Below, piece after piece: positions 8,774 to 18,966 of a stretch of 64,000 nt of DNA. The number at the start of each line of letters is the position of its first letter. The first letter of the stretch is position 1. The stretch is from Deltaproteobacteria bacterium (GTDB lineage: Bacteria > Myxococcota > UBA727 > VGSZ01): the NCBI GenBank assembly GCA_020850995.1, contig JADZDP010000094.1:51833-115832 (forward strand). Direction: 5' to 3'. The notes beneath the pieces are model-generated. The model was not told the origin of the DNA. It did no database searches and was given only the letters and a program-made list of their open reading frames with translations. The position numbers were made by a program, and so were the translations under genes.

Positions 8774-9793
8774 ATGGCGGGTGAGCTCGCAACGGGGCAC
8801 ACGGATCGCGAGGGCGCGCTGGCCGACAGTTGCGGCCGCACGGTTAAGAGCCTGCGCATCTCGGTCACCGACCGTTGCAACCTGCGCTGCGAGTACTGCC
8901 TGCCGCGCGGGCTGCATGCCTTCGAGCGCCCCGACGAGCTGCTCTCCTTCGACGACATCAGCTGCATCGTGCGCGTGGCCAGCCGCCTGGGCGTCAACCG
9001 GGTGCGCATCACCGGCGGCGAGCCCCTGGTGCGCGCCGGCGTGCCCGACCTCATCGCGCAGCTCAAGCGCGAGACCACCGTGCGCGAGGTGGCCATGACC
9101 ACCAACGGCATGCTGCTCGAGCGCCACGTCGACCAGCTGGCCGCCGCGGGGCTCGATCGGCTCACGGTCAGCGTCGACTCGCTCAAGCCCGAGCGCTTCA
9201 AGGCCATCACCTGCACCGGCTCGCTCGACGACGTGTGGCGCGGCGTGCGCAAGGCCGCCGCCGCGGGCCTGCGCCCGCTCAAGATCAACGTCTTGGTCTT
9301 GAAGGGCATGAACGACGACGAGATCGACGCGTGGGTAGAGCTCACGCGTGAGCACGACCTGGTGGTGCGCCTGCTCGAGCTCATGCCCGTGGGCGAAGGC
9401 GCGGCGCAGAACCTGGCTGAGCGCTACGTCGATCTCACCAAGGTGCGCCAGCGCCTGACCCAGGACTACGGCTTGGTGTCGACGAGCGGGCTGCCCGGCA
9501 ACGGCCCGGCGCGCTACTGGCGCATCCCCGGCGCGCTCGGCGTGGTGGGCTTCATCACGCCCATCTCCGATCGCTACTGCGACACCTGCAGCCGCTTCCG
9601 CCTCACCTCCACCGGCGAGCTGCGCCCCTGCCTCGCCTACGAGGTGAGCGTGCCCCTGCGCGACGCAGCGCGCGCGCGTGACGAGGCGCTCCTCGAGGCG
9701 CGCTTCGCCAGCGCCGCCGCGCTCAAGCCCATGGGCCACGCGTGGAGCGAGGGCGCCATCACGACCATCGGGATGTCACGGATCGGGGGCTAG
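8774..9793 (+). CDS. moaA: GTP 3',8-cyclase, molybdenum cofactor biosynthesis
   Basis: A 339-residue radical-SAM enzyme that converts GTP to 3',8-cyclo-GTP, the first step of molybdopterin synthesis. The N-terminal cluster motif C35-x3-C39-x2-C42 binds the SAM-cleaving [4Fe-4S] cluster, followed by TGGEPLVR. The C-terminal cluster uses CDTCSRFRLTSTGELRPC. The protein ends in Gly-Gly, the usual MoaA tail required for activity. The frame is open far upstream through the previous gene, but ATG 8774 lies 6 bases after a GGAG and immediately precedes family sequence. Its position next to nar genes makes sense because NarG needs the bis-MGD form of this cofactor. Confidence 0.93.
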   Translation: MAGELATGHTDREGALADSCGRTVKSLRISVTDRCNLRCEYCLPRGLHAFERPDELLSFDDISCIVRVASRLGVNRVRITGGEPLVRAGVPDLIAQLKRETTVREVAMTTNGMLLERHVDQLAAAGLDRLTVSVDSLKPERFKAITCTGSLDDVWRGVRKAAAAGLRPLKINVLVLKGMNDDEIDAWVELTREHDLVVRLLELMPVGEGAAQNLAERYVDLTKVRQRLTQDYGLVSTSGLPGNGPARYWRIPGALGVVGFITPISDRYCDTCSRFRLTSTGELRPCLAYEVSVPLRDAARARDEALLEARFASAAALKPMGHAWSEGAITTIGMSRIGG

Positions 9794-9858
9794 TGCGTGT
9801 CCCTGAACGCACGACCCCCACTGCCCCCTCTTTCGATTGGCCGCATGACATCGCGGCT

Positions 9859-9920
9859 CCTCCCCCGAAATCGGGGGAGGCCACCGGGCGCCCGTGGGGC
9901 TCCCCCGATGTCGGGGGAGC
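9859..9920. repeat. Tandem CCCCCGA hairpins, terminator or operator pair
   Basis: Two near-identical perfect palindromes lie 40 bp apart, start to start. One has arms CCTCCCCCGA/TCGGGGGAGG (9859-9880), the other GCTCCCCCGA/TCGGGGGAGC (9899-9920), each with a 2-base loop. They lie between the moaA stop and the regulator start. No T-run follows either, so factor-independent termination is not obvious. The even spacing would put both on the same DNA face, which also suits a protein-binding pair. Confidence 0.6.
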
Positions 9921-9990
9921 GCACGTGACGACGTCACGATCACACTCGGAGGGGGCCTCTTTGGGCCCGGGGCCAGGCCCGAAGGCACCC

Positions 9991-12255
9991 ATGGCGTCGC
10001 ACGAAGCTCGTCGCGCGCAGCTCTTGGTCGTCGACGACCACCACGAGGTCGCGGCGGTCATGGTCGAGTGCCTCGAGCAGCTGGGCGTCGCCGCCGAGGC
10101 CGTGCACAGCGCCGAGGACGCCCTCGAGCGCCTCGGTGAGGACGAGTTCGACCTGGTGCTGTGCGACGTGGTGCTGCCCGGCATGAGCGGGCTCGAGCTC
10201 TTGCGTCACGCGCGCCAACATTGGCCGCTCACCAAGGTAGCGCTCATGAGCGGCTACGGCAGCATCGAGTCTGCCGTCGAGGCCATGCGCTCGGGCGCCT
10301 GCGACTACCTGGCCAAGCCCTTCACGAACGAGGCCCTGCTCACCGTGGTCAAGCGCGCGCTCATGCTCGACGACGTGGAGGGAGGCTTCAACCTCGCCGC
10401 CATCGCGGGCGAGGTGGCCGCGGCCGTGGCCTCCGACTCGAGCTTCTCCGACGACATGCTCGAGGGCTTGCGGCGCGCGCTGCGCGTGTTGGTGCGCGTC
10501 ACCGGCGCCGACGACGCCGAGATCTTCCTGTGCGAGCCCGAGGGCCGCGACCCGCTCTTGTGCGTGTGGACCGGCCCCGACGACGACGCGCTGGTGGCGC
10601 GCACGCGCTTCTCGGCGGGGCTCGGCTACCCGGGCCTGGTGGTGGCCACCGGCACCTCCATCTGCCGCAAGGGCAACCTCGGCGAGGACCCGCGCTACTT
10701 GCGCAAGAGCGTCGTCGACGCCGGCATTCGATCGCTGGTGGCGGTGCCCCTGCCCGACGCGCGCGGCGTGCTCGGCTCCTTGCACCTGCTCTCGCGGCGC
10801 GACGACTTCCCCGTCGAGCGCGTGCTCGAGCTGCTCGAGCGCGCCGCCGTGCCCCTGGCCAGCGCGGTGCGCGCGGGCGTGGCCGCCCTGCGCCAGTCGG
10901 TGGACGCGGTGTGCGGCGACCTCGACGACGGCGGCGGCCAGCTGCGCGCCGTGCTCGAGCTCATGCGGCAGGTGGCGGGCGCGCAGTACGGCACCTTGGC
11001 GCTCATCGATCCCGCCACCGACCGCCCAAGCCGCGTGGTGTCGACGGGCCCCGCCTCGCTCGTGTGCGCGCACGCCGAGAGCGGGGCGCTGGCGAGCTGC
11101 ACCTCGCTGCTCGCGGCCCACGGCGTCGCCGCGCAACCCGGGCGGCGCGAGTGGCCCGAGGCCTGCCGCTGCGGGCTCCCCCGACGCGCCATCAGCCCGT
11201 GTTGCTTGCCGCTGGTCGCCAACGGTCGCCTGCACGGGCTCGCGGTGCTCGACTTTGGGCGCGCCGCGCCCGAGCACACGCACGCGCGCCTGGTGCCGCT
11301 CTTGTGCATGGCGAGCCAGCTCGCCATCCGCCTGCAGGGCCGCGCGCCTGGCGTGGCGGTGCGCGGCGTCGCCGACAACGGCGAGCTCGTCGCCATCGGC
11401 GGTGGCGCGCCGCCGGAGCTCGAGCTGCGCTGCTTCGGCCCCTTCGCGGTGTGGCGGCGTGGTCAGCCCATCCCTGCGGAGAGCTTCACGCGCGGCAAGG
11501 CGCTGGTGTTGCTGAAGCTCTTGGCGCTCAGCGGCGGCGCGCCCATCAACCGCGACGTGCTCATCGAGCAGCTCTGGCCCGAGGTGGGGCCACGGCAAGG
11601 CGCCAATCGCTTGCACGGCGTGGTGCACGACTTGCGCTCGGTGATCGAGCCCTCCCGCAACGACCGCGACTGGAAGTACGTGCGCAACCGCGGCGAGCTC
11701 TATTACCTCGACGTGAGCGGCGCTATCGACGTGGACTTGGTGCGCTTCCGCCAGGCGGTGGCGCGCGGCGTGCGCGCCGACGACGAGGGCGCGCCCGACG
11801 CGGTGGGCGCGCTCGAGGACGCCGTCGCCACCTACCGCGGCGAGCTGTTCGCCGACGAGCCCTTCGCCGCGTGGTGCGACGCCGAGCGCGCGCACCTGCG
11901 CGAGGCCTTCGTCGACGCACTGGAGCGCTTGGCGCGCTTGCATCGCGCCCAAGGCAACGACGAGAGGGTGCTCGCCTGCTGGCGACGCGTGCTGCGCGCG
12001 AGCCCCTTCCGTGAAGACCTCTTGATCGCGCAGATGGAGCTGTTGCGCGAGCTCGGGCGGCCGCGCGAGGCGCAGGCCGCCTATGAGGAGCACCGCCGCA
12101 TGCTCGACGGGGAGCTCGACGCCGAGGCCTCGCCCGAGCTCTTGGCGCTCTCGCAGCGCGTGCGTGCGCTGGCGCAGAAGGCCGCGCGCGCCGAGATGCC
12201 CACCGAGGCGCGGCGTCGACGAGCGGGCCTCACGGCGCGACCCTTGCGATCCTGA
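9991..12255 (+). CDS. Receiver-GAF-GAF-BTAD (SARP-like) transcription regulator
   Basis: A 754-residue fusion. Residues 10-125 form a response-regulator receiver domain (D15-D16 acidic pair, phospho-acceptor D59 in LCDVVLPG, S87, K109). Two GAF-like domains follow at about residues 150-300 and 320-450. The second holds six cysteines (359, 370, 392, 394, 404, 405), reminiscent of cysteine-rich redox or iron-sulfur GAF sensors. The C-terminal part is a winged helix (ELRCFGPFAVWRRGQ..., about 470-560) plus a BTAD helical-repeat domain, as in SARP activators. It lies convergent with, and directly abutting, narK2, so it probably controls nitrate respiration. ATG 9991 is chosen because the receiver fold starts there; the frame extends upstream through non-homologous sequence. 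Confidence 0.82.
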   Translation: MASHEARRAQLLVVDDHHEVAAVMVECLEQLGVAAEAVHSAEDALERLGEDEFDLVLCDVVLPGMSGLELLRHARQHWPLTKVALMSGYGSIESAVEAMRSGACDYLAKPFTNEALLTVVKRALMLDDVEGGFNLAAIAGEVAAAVASDSSFSDDMLEGLRRALRVLVRVTGADDAEIFLCEPEGRDPLLCVWTGPDDDALVARTRFSAGLGYPGLVVATGTSICRKGNLGEDPRYLRKSVVDAGIRSLVAVPLPDARGVLGSLHLLSRRDDFPVERVLELLERAAVPLASAVRAGVAALRQSVDAVCGDLDDGGGQLRAVLELMRQVAGAQYGTLALIDPATDRPSRVVSTGPASLVCAHAESGALASCTSLLAAHGVAAQPGRREWPEACRCGLPRRAISPCCLPLVANGRLHGLAVLDFGRAAPEHTHARLVPLLCMASQLAIRLQGRAPGVAVRGVADNGELVAIGGGAPPELELRCFGPFAVWRRGQPIPAESFTRGKALVLLKLLALSGGAPINRDVLIEQLWPEVGPRQGANRLHGVVHDLRSVIEPSRNDRDWKYVRNRGELYYLDVSGAIDVDLVRFRQAVARGVRADDEGAPDAVGALEDAVATYRGELFADEPFAAWCDAERAHLREAFVDALERLARLHRAQGNDERVLACWRRVLRASPFREDLLIAQMELLRELGRPREAQAAYEEHRRMLDGELDAEASPELLALSQRVRALAQKAARAEMPTEARRRRAGLTARPLRS

Positions 12256-13695
12256 TCAGCTCTTGGCGGGCCAGTTGTCCTTGGCCTTGTCCCACCAGGT
12301 GCCCTTCCACGAGCCGAAGTCGCAGCGCTCACCGCCGGGTCGCGTGTAGCACCACCAGTTGATGGCGCTGCCGAACACGAAGAAGGCGCAGGCGCCCCAG
12401 AAGAAGGCGTTGGCCGATCCGAACGCCGAGATGCTGGCGCCGATCAGCGACGAGAACAGCAAGGGCCCGTAGGCCGCCCACGCGCCCGTCCAGCCGAGCA
12501 CCTGCGCGCCCTTGCGCGCGTCGTAGGCGAACACGATGGGGTACTGGCGGAAGGTGGCGAAGTTACCGATGCCGGCCGACAGGAACAGGAAGAGCATGAT
12601 CCACACGAAGCCCGAGAACTGCTCGGGGCCGGTGGGCGTGAGGTAGCCGCCGAGGACGAGCGCGAGGCTCCCGAGGATGAGACCGCCACCCGAGATCTGC
12701 GTCCAGATGCTGCCACCGAACTTGTCGGCCAAGGGCCCACCGGCGAAGCGCACCAGCGAGCCCACCAGCGGACCGAGGAAGGCGTACTTGAGCGGGTCGG
12801 GCGCGTCGGGGAAGCCGCCGTAGATCGACTTGATCATGAGCGGGAAGGCAGCGGCCAGGCCCGAGAAGGTGCCGAAGGTCATCACGTAGGTGATCACGCA
12901 GAACCACACGTGCTTGTCGGTGACCATGCTCTTGAGCATGTCGGTCACCGCGGGCTTCTTGCCGGGCACGCTGCGCAAGAACATGAAACACAGCACACCA
13001 GCCACGGCGAGATAGGGCACGTACCAGAAGGCCGCGTTTTGCAGCCACACGTCCTTGTGCGTGTCGCCTTTGGTGAGGACCTGCGCGCCGCCGAAGGCCG
13101 ACAGCAAGGGGAAGCCGATGATCCATGGCGTCACGAACTGCACGATGGAGACGCCGAGGTTGCCGATTCCCGCCTGCAGCCCGAGGGCCGTGCCCTGCAA
13201 GCGCTTGGGGAAGAACACCGAGGTCGAGGGCATGAACGACGAGAAGTCGCCGCCGCCCATGCCGCACAAGAAGGCCACGATGAGGAAGTGCACGTAGGGC
13301 GTCTCGGGGTTCTGCACCGCGACGCCCAGCCACAGCATGGGGAAGATCTTGAGGAAGGTGGCGACGGAGATGGTGAGGCGGGTGCCGTAGATCGGCACCA
13401 GGAAGCTGTGGATGAGCCGCAGCGTGCCGCCCGAGAGGCCGGGCATGGCGCTCAACCAGAAGAGCTGCATGGTGTCGAACTTGAAGCCAATGGCCGGCAG
13501 GCGCACGGCCACGGCGCTGAACACGAACCAGGTGGCGAAGGAGGCGATGAGCCCGAACGTGGTGAGCGTGAGGGTGAGCCACGCGCGCTGCTTGCCCTCG
13601 GCGGCCCAGAACTGATCGTCCTCGGGCGCCCACTTCGGCAACCACCCGCCAAGCCCGCCGACCCTCGCGCCTTCTGTTGCCGTGCTCGTCGTCAT
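12256..13695 (-). CDS. narK2: NarK2-type nitrate/nitrite MFS transporter
   Basis: A 479-residue, 12-helix major-facilitator protein. It carries the nitrate-porter features of the NarK2 branch: SFATWFVFSAVAVRLP at the first helix, the SAMPGLSGGTLRL stretch, a glycine-rich GMGGGDFSSFMPS helix and GLQAGIGNLGVS. This branch mainly exchanges external nitrate for internal nitrite. It is the last gene of the nar operon, 25 bases after narK1, and its stop abuts the stop of the convergent regulator gene, so transcription of the two must meet here. Confidence 0.88.
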   Translation of the reverse strand: MTTSTATEGARVGGLGGWLPKWAPEDDQFWAAEGKQRAWLTLTLTTFGLIASFATWFVFSAVAVRLPAIGFKFDTMQLFWLSAMPGLSGGTLRLIHSFLVPIYGTRLTISVATFLKIFPMLWLGVAVQNPETPYVHFLIVAFLCGMGGGDFSSFMPSTSVFFPKRLQGTALGLQAGIGNLGVSIVQFVTPWIIGFPLLSAFGGAQVLTKGDTHKDVWLQNAAFWYVPYLAVAGVLCFMFLRSVPGKKPAVTDMLKSMVTDKHVWFCVITYVMTFGTFSGLAAAFPLMIKSIYGGFPDAPDPLKYAFLGPLVGSLVRFAGGPLADKFGGSIWTQISGGGLILGSLALVLGGYLTPTGPEQFSGFVWIMLFLFLSAGIGNFATFRQYPIVFAYDARKGAQVLGWTGAWAAYGPLLFSSLIGASISAFGSANAFFWGACAFFVFGSAINWWCYTRPGGERCDFGSWKGTWWDKAKDNWPAKS

Positions 13696-13720
13696 CCCGC
13701 CTCCACCTGCGCTCGCCCTG

Positions 13721-15238
13721 TCAGGAACCGTTGCTGCTCGATTGCTCGGGCTGCCGCTCGAAGCTCTGCGCCACCTGCGGCGCCGCCCTTTGCTCGATGA
13801 TGCGCACCGTGCGGTTCATCCACCACAAGCAGGCCGCCGACAGGGCCAGCATCAACATCCAGCAGCTCGTCCACAACCCGGTCCAGTCGAGCAGGTAGCC
13901 GAACAGGATGGGGCAGACGAAGCCGCCCAGGCCGCCGATGACGCCCACCATGCCCCCGACCACGCCCACCTGCTGCGGGAAGTAGTCGGGGATGTACTTG
14001 TACACACCGGCCTTGCCGATGCCCCAGATGATGCCGATGACCATGACGAGGAAGGCGTAGATCCACACGTTCGCCTGAAAGAAGATGCGCGTGACGCCCT
14101 TGGCCAGAAGCTCGCGCTTCTGCACCTTCTGGCCCACGACGACGGCGGGCTCTTGCCACGTCTCCTTGGTGGGGAAGATGGCCATCGACTCGTCGTAGCT
14201 CTTGAGCTCGCCGGGCTTCGGCTGCAGCTTGTAGGTGTCGGGGCCCACCACGATGCTGCCGTGGGAGACCTCGCTCACCACTCCCGGGCGCGAGGCCATG
14301 ACGCCGCGGCCCGGTGAGTAGACCTCCATCTTCGGCACGATGACGGCGGCGCTGATGGCGCACGAGGTGGCGAACACCCAGAACATCACGCGGCGCGCGC
14401 CGAACCTGTCGGACAGCCAACCACCGAGGGCGCGAATGACGCCCGAGGGGAAGCTGAACACCGAGGCGAGGATGCCGGCGGTGACCAGCGGCATGTAGTA
14501 CGCGTTGACGAAGTAGGGGACCAGCCACTGCGAGAAGGCCACGAAGCAGCCGAACACCAAGAAGTAATAGAGGCCGAAGCGCCACACGCGGATCGACTTG
14601 AGCGGCTCGAGCTGCTGCGTGAGGGTGAGCTTCGACGCCGTGGGCTTCTTGTTGGTCGAGAAGAGCAAGAAGAGCAAGCCGATGCCGAGCAGCATCGCCG
14701 CGTACACCTTGGGCAAGGTGCGCCAACCCTCGAGCTTGGTGCCGGCGTCGGTGAACCTGTTGAGCAGGGTCGGCGCGAACAGCGTAGTGATGGCCGCGCC
14801 TGCGTTGCCGGCGCCGAAGATGCCGAGCGCCGTGCCCTGGTTCTTCTTGGGGTACCACACCGAGGTGAAGGCGATGCCGATGGAGAAGCCCACGCCGGTG
14901 AGGCCAAAGCCGAAGCTGCACAGCGCGAAGCCCCAGAAGGAGTCGACGGTGCCGAGCAGGTACATCGGCAGCGCGCAGAACATGAGCATGGCGGTGAACA
15001 CCGGCTTGCCGCCGTACTTGTCGGTGAGCAGCCCCGCGGGGAGGCGGAAGATCGACCCGGTGAGTACGGGGATGCCCATGAGCCAGCCGATCTCGACGGG
15101 GCCCCAGGGGTAGATCTGGTTGTTGGTCAAGTAGGTGACGAGGACACCATTCAACATCCACGCCGCGAAGCAGGCCGTGAACGCGAGGGTGTTTAGCACC
15201 AGGGCCTTGTGTGACTTGGCGCTAGCAGCTTCTTCCAT
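13721..15238 (-). CDS. narK1: NarK1-type nitrate MFS transporter with an internal insertion
   Basis: A 505-residue major-facilitator protein of the NarK1 branch, usually a nitrate/proton symporter that starts respiration before nitrite accumulates. Branch features include YFLVFGCFVAFSQWLVPYFV and GGWLSDRFGARRVMFW. Between that region and the helix starting VWIYAFLVMVIGI there is an insertion of about 85 hydrophilic residues with a VVGPDTYKL...VVVGQKVQKRELL pattern not seen in ordinary NarK proteins; it recalls a small beta-barrel or lipoyl-like fold. It starts 15 bases after the hemerythrin gene. A second nitrate porter follows directly, so the cell has the common NarK1/NarK2 pair as separate genes. 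Confidence 0.85.
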   Translation of the reverse strand: MEEAASAKSHKALVLNTLAFTACFAAWMLNGVLVTYLTNNQIYPWGPVEIGWLMGIPVLTGSIFRLPAGLLTDKYGGKPVFTAMLMFCALPMYLLGTVDSFWGFALCSFGFGLTGVGFSIGIAFTSVWYPKKNQGTALGIFGAGNAGAAITTLFAPTLLNRFTDAGTKLEGWRTLPKVYAAMLLGIGLLFLLFSTNKKPTASKLTLTQQLEPLKSIRVWRFGLYYFLVFGCFVAFSQWLVPYFVNAYYMPLVTAGILASVFSFPSGVIRALGGWLSDRFGARRVMFWVFATSCAISAAVIVPKMEVYSPGRGVMASRPGVVSEVSHGSIVVGPDTYKLQPKPGELKSYDESMAIFPTKETWQEPAVVVGQKVQKRELLAKGVTRIFFQANVWIYAFLVMVIGIIWGIGKAGVYKYIPDYFPQQVGVVGGMVGVIGGLGGFVCPILFGYLLDWTGLWTSCWMLMLALSAACLWWMNRTVRIIEQRAAPQVAQSFERQPEQSSSNGS

Positions 15239-15253
15239 GGTGAACGCGCACTC

Positions 15254-15943
15254 CTAGCTGTCGCGTCTCCGGCCGGCGGCGCCCATGGCGTCGAGCTCGG
15301 CAAGGGCGATCAAGCCTTGTGCACGAGCAAAGACAATGCCGTCCTCACGGAAGATGTGCAGGCGCAAGAGCTCCACGAGCTTCTTGAGCTCGCCGAGCGC
15401 GGCCTTGATGACGAGATCCGCCGATCGCTCGTCGGGCAGCACCGTGCCCAAGCGCATCAGGTTCAACACCACGGCGGCGAGCTGCACGGCCTTCAGGTGC
15501 TCGTCCTTCATCACGTCGATGGCCGTGGTGATGACGCGCCCCTTGCTGTGCTCGCCGTCGGCGATGAGGCGCTCGTGCAAGAGCGGGAACAAGCGCGCCT
15601 CTTCTTCGCGGCTGTGGGCGATGAACTCGCGGTCGAAGGTCTCGAGGAAGCGCATCACCGCCACGTCGACATCGGCGGTGAAGCCCGCCTCGCGCACCTT
15701 GGCGAGCTTCTCCTCGAGGAGGGCCATGGCCTCCATGAGGCGCGCGTGATCGTCGGTGAGCGCCCTGAGATAGGGGTGGCGCTTGCCGAGATCGGCGTCG
15801 TCGCCGCCCGTCTCACCGGGCGGCGCGTAGGCGTCGGGCGGGTCCATGGGGCTGAGCCCGTCGGGCTGGTCGCAGCCACGCTCTTCTTGCCGACGGACGG
15901 GATCGCCAATTTGGACGAGGTCGCTCACGTCGGCACCACCCAT
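15254..15943 (-). CDS. Hemerythrin-like HHE diiron protein (YtfE/Ric-like pattern)
   Basis: A 229-residue soluble protein. After an acidic, Pro-rich N-terminus, the four-helix domain (about 55-205) holds H66, H110-x3-E114, H149 and H196-x3-E200, the ligand spacing of HHE/hemerythrin diiron proteins such as the repair protein YtfE/Ric. Such proteins handle oxygen, nitric oxide or iron-sulfur repair; none is a structural part of nitrate reductase. ATG 15943 lies 5 bases after the narI stop, so it is translated within the nar operon. The role inferred here is protection against NO or damaged clusters formed during nitrite accumulation. Confidence 0.78.
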   Translation of the reverse strand: MGGADVSDLVQIGDPVRRQEERGCDQPDGLSPMDPPDAYAPPGETGGDDADLGKRHPYLRALTDDHARLMEAMALLEEKLAKVREAGFTADVDVAVMRFLETFDREFIAHSREEEARLFPLLHERLIADGEHSKGRVITTAIDVMKDEHLKAVQLAAVVLNLMRLGTVLPDERSADLVIKAALGELKKLVELLRLHIFREDGIVFARAQGLIALAELDAMGAAGRRRDS

Positions 15944-15948
15944 CAGGC

Positions 15949-16680
15949 TCAGTTGTTCTTCGGGCGCATCGCGCTCCACGGCGTGCGCGGGTCGCGGATG
16001 GCCTTGCGGTCCCAGTTCCACATCACGCGCTGGTAGGGGCGGGTGATGTAGTGCAGCGGCGCCACCAGGAAGTGCACCAGGCGCGTGTACGGGAAGATGC
16101 CGATGAGGAGCCAGGCACCAACGATGTGCACCTTGATGGGCCAGGGCATGGCGCCGACGGCGGTGATGTCGGGGTTGGCCTTGAACAGCGACCAGAGGTA
16201 GGGCGCCAAGTCGGCGGCGAACCACGACGAGCCCCAGCGATAGCCAACCGCCACCCACAGCCCAAACACCACCTGCACGAGCAAGAGGAGCTCGAGGAAG
16301 ATGTCCATCTTCGTCGTCACCATCTTGATGCGCACGTTGGTGAGGCGGCGCACGAACAGCGCCGTCAGGCCCACGAGCGTGCTCAGGCCAAAGGCGAAGG
16401 CCGTGATCTCGAGGGTGATGAGGCGCGTGGGGTTGGCGTTCCACATCAAGGTCGGGCCCGGCAGCAAGAAGGCCGACAGGTGACCGAAGAAGAGCACCAG
16501 GATGCCGAAGTGGAAGGGCACGGTGCCCCAGAACAGCGCCCGGCCCTCGAGGAACTGCGAGGACAAGGACGACACCTTGAAGCCCTTGTTGCGATAGCGC
16601 TGGATGGTCCCGATGAGGAAGATGACCAGCGCGGCGTAGGGCAGGCCCACGAACAGGAAGACGTTCGACAGTTCCATCAC
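15949..16680 (-). CDS. narI: Respiratory nitrate reductase gamma subunit (cytochrome b)
   Basis: A 243-residue five-helix membrane subunit that takes electrons from quinol and passes them through two b hemes to NarH. The four histidines expected for heme coordination are present: H57 and H67 in the PFHFGI...GHLSAF helix, and H185 and H203 in the KVHIVGAW...TRLVHF helices. Length and spacing match typical NarI (about 225-245 residues). It follows narJ by 33 bases and precedes the hemerythrin gene by 5. Confidence 0.93.
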   Translation of the reverse strand: MMELSNVFLFVGLPYAALVIFLIGTIQRYRNKGFKVSSLSSQFLEGRALFWGTVPFHFGILVLFFGHLSAFLLPGPTLMWNANPTRLITLEITAFAFGLSTLVGLTALFVRRLTNVRIKMVTTKMDIFLELLLLVQVVFGLWVAVGYRWGSSWFAADLAPYLWSLFKANPDITAVGAMPWPIKVHIVGAWLLIGIFPYTRLVHFLVAPLHYITRPYQRVMWNWDRKAIRDPRTPWSAMRPKNN

Positions 16681-16713
16681 GTACCTCTCACTTCGACACG
16701 AATTGCGTGGCGC

Positions 16714-17402
16714 TTAGCACTTGGACCCACAGGAGGAGGAGTCGCTCTCGATGCCCATCTCGGCGCCGACGGCGGCCACGAAGGTCGACTCCTGGTCGAC
16801 GGGCAGACCGACCTTCAAGCCGAAGTCGGCCTTGAGCACCGTGAACAGCGCACCGAGCGCGTGGCGATACGCGAGGCGCGTCTCACCGGCGAAGCTCTCG
16901 ATGATGGTCTTGTGGTGCTTCTTGTAGATCTCTTCCTTCTTCGCGAGGCGCGCGGGCTCGAACTCGCGGATCATCTCCTGCACCGCGCGACCAAGCATGA
17001 CGTGCACGAACTCATCGCGCACGGCGGCGTCGGTCCAGCGGGGCAAGAGCCGCAGTACGTTGCTCATGTTGTCTGCGAGCTCGGCGCCGCAGATGTTCTT
17101 GGCCATGGTGTGCTCGCGGCTCAGGTTGGCGAGCAAGGCGCCGCGCTTGTAGTCCTCACCGAAGAGCGTGTAGCCAACGTCGAGGGACGTAATGGGCTGC
17201 ACGTCGAAGGTGCGGGTGAACAGCTCCTCGAGTGCCAGCGCGTCGCCCGTGGGCAAGAGGCGCTCGAACTCGCGGAGCTGCTCCGCGGCCTTGGGGTACT
17301 CGTGCTCGAACGCGGCGATCGCCGTCGTCAGGTCCTTCAGGTACGAGGGACCTGGGTGGGCGAAGACCGCGGCGAGCGCGTCGTAAAGCGAGCTGCGCAA
17401 CA

Positions 17403-17406
<4 letters not shown>
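16714..17406 (-). CDS. narJ: Nitrate reductase assembly chaperone
   Basis: A 230-residue cytoplasmic, all-helical protein of the NarJ/TorD family, which holds apo-NarG until the molybdenum cofactor and iron-sulfur cluster are inserted. It shows the family layout with the FDVQPITSLDVGYTLFGEDYKRG segment followed by the LPRWTDAAVRDEFV helix. The tail ends in a small cysteine-containing sequence (SSSCGSKC), which is unusual. Its ATG overlaps the narH stop (ATGA), giving tight translational coupling as expected for a chaperone of this complex. Confidence 0.9.
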
Positions 17407-18953
<1,547 letters not shown>

Positions 18954-18966
18954 CTCTCACCTCTCT

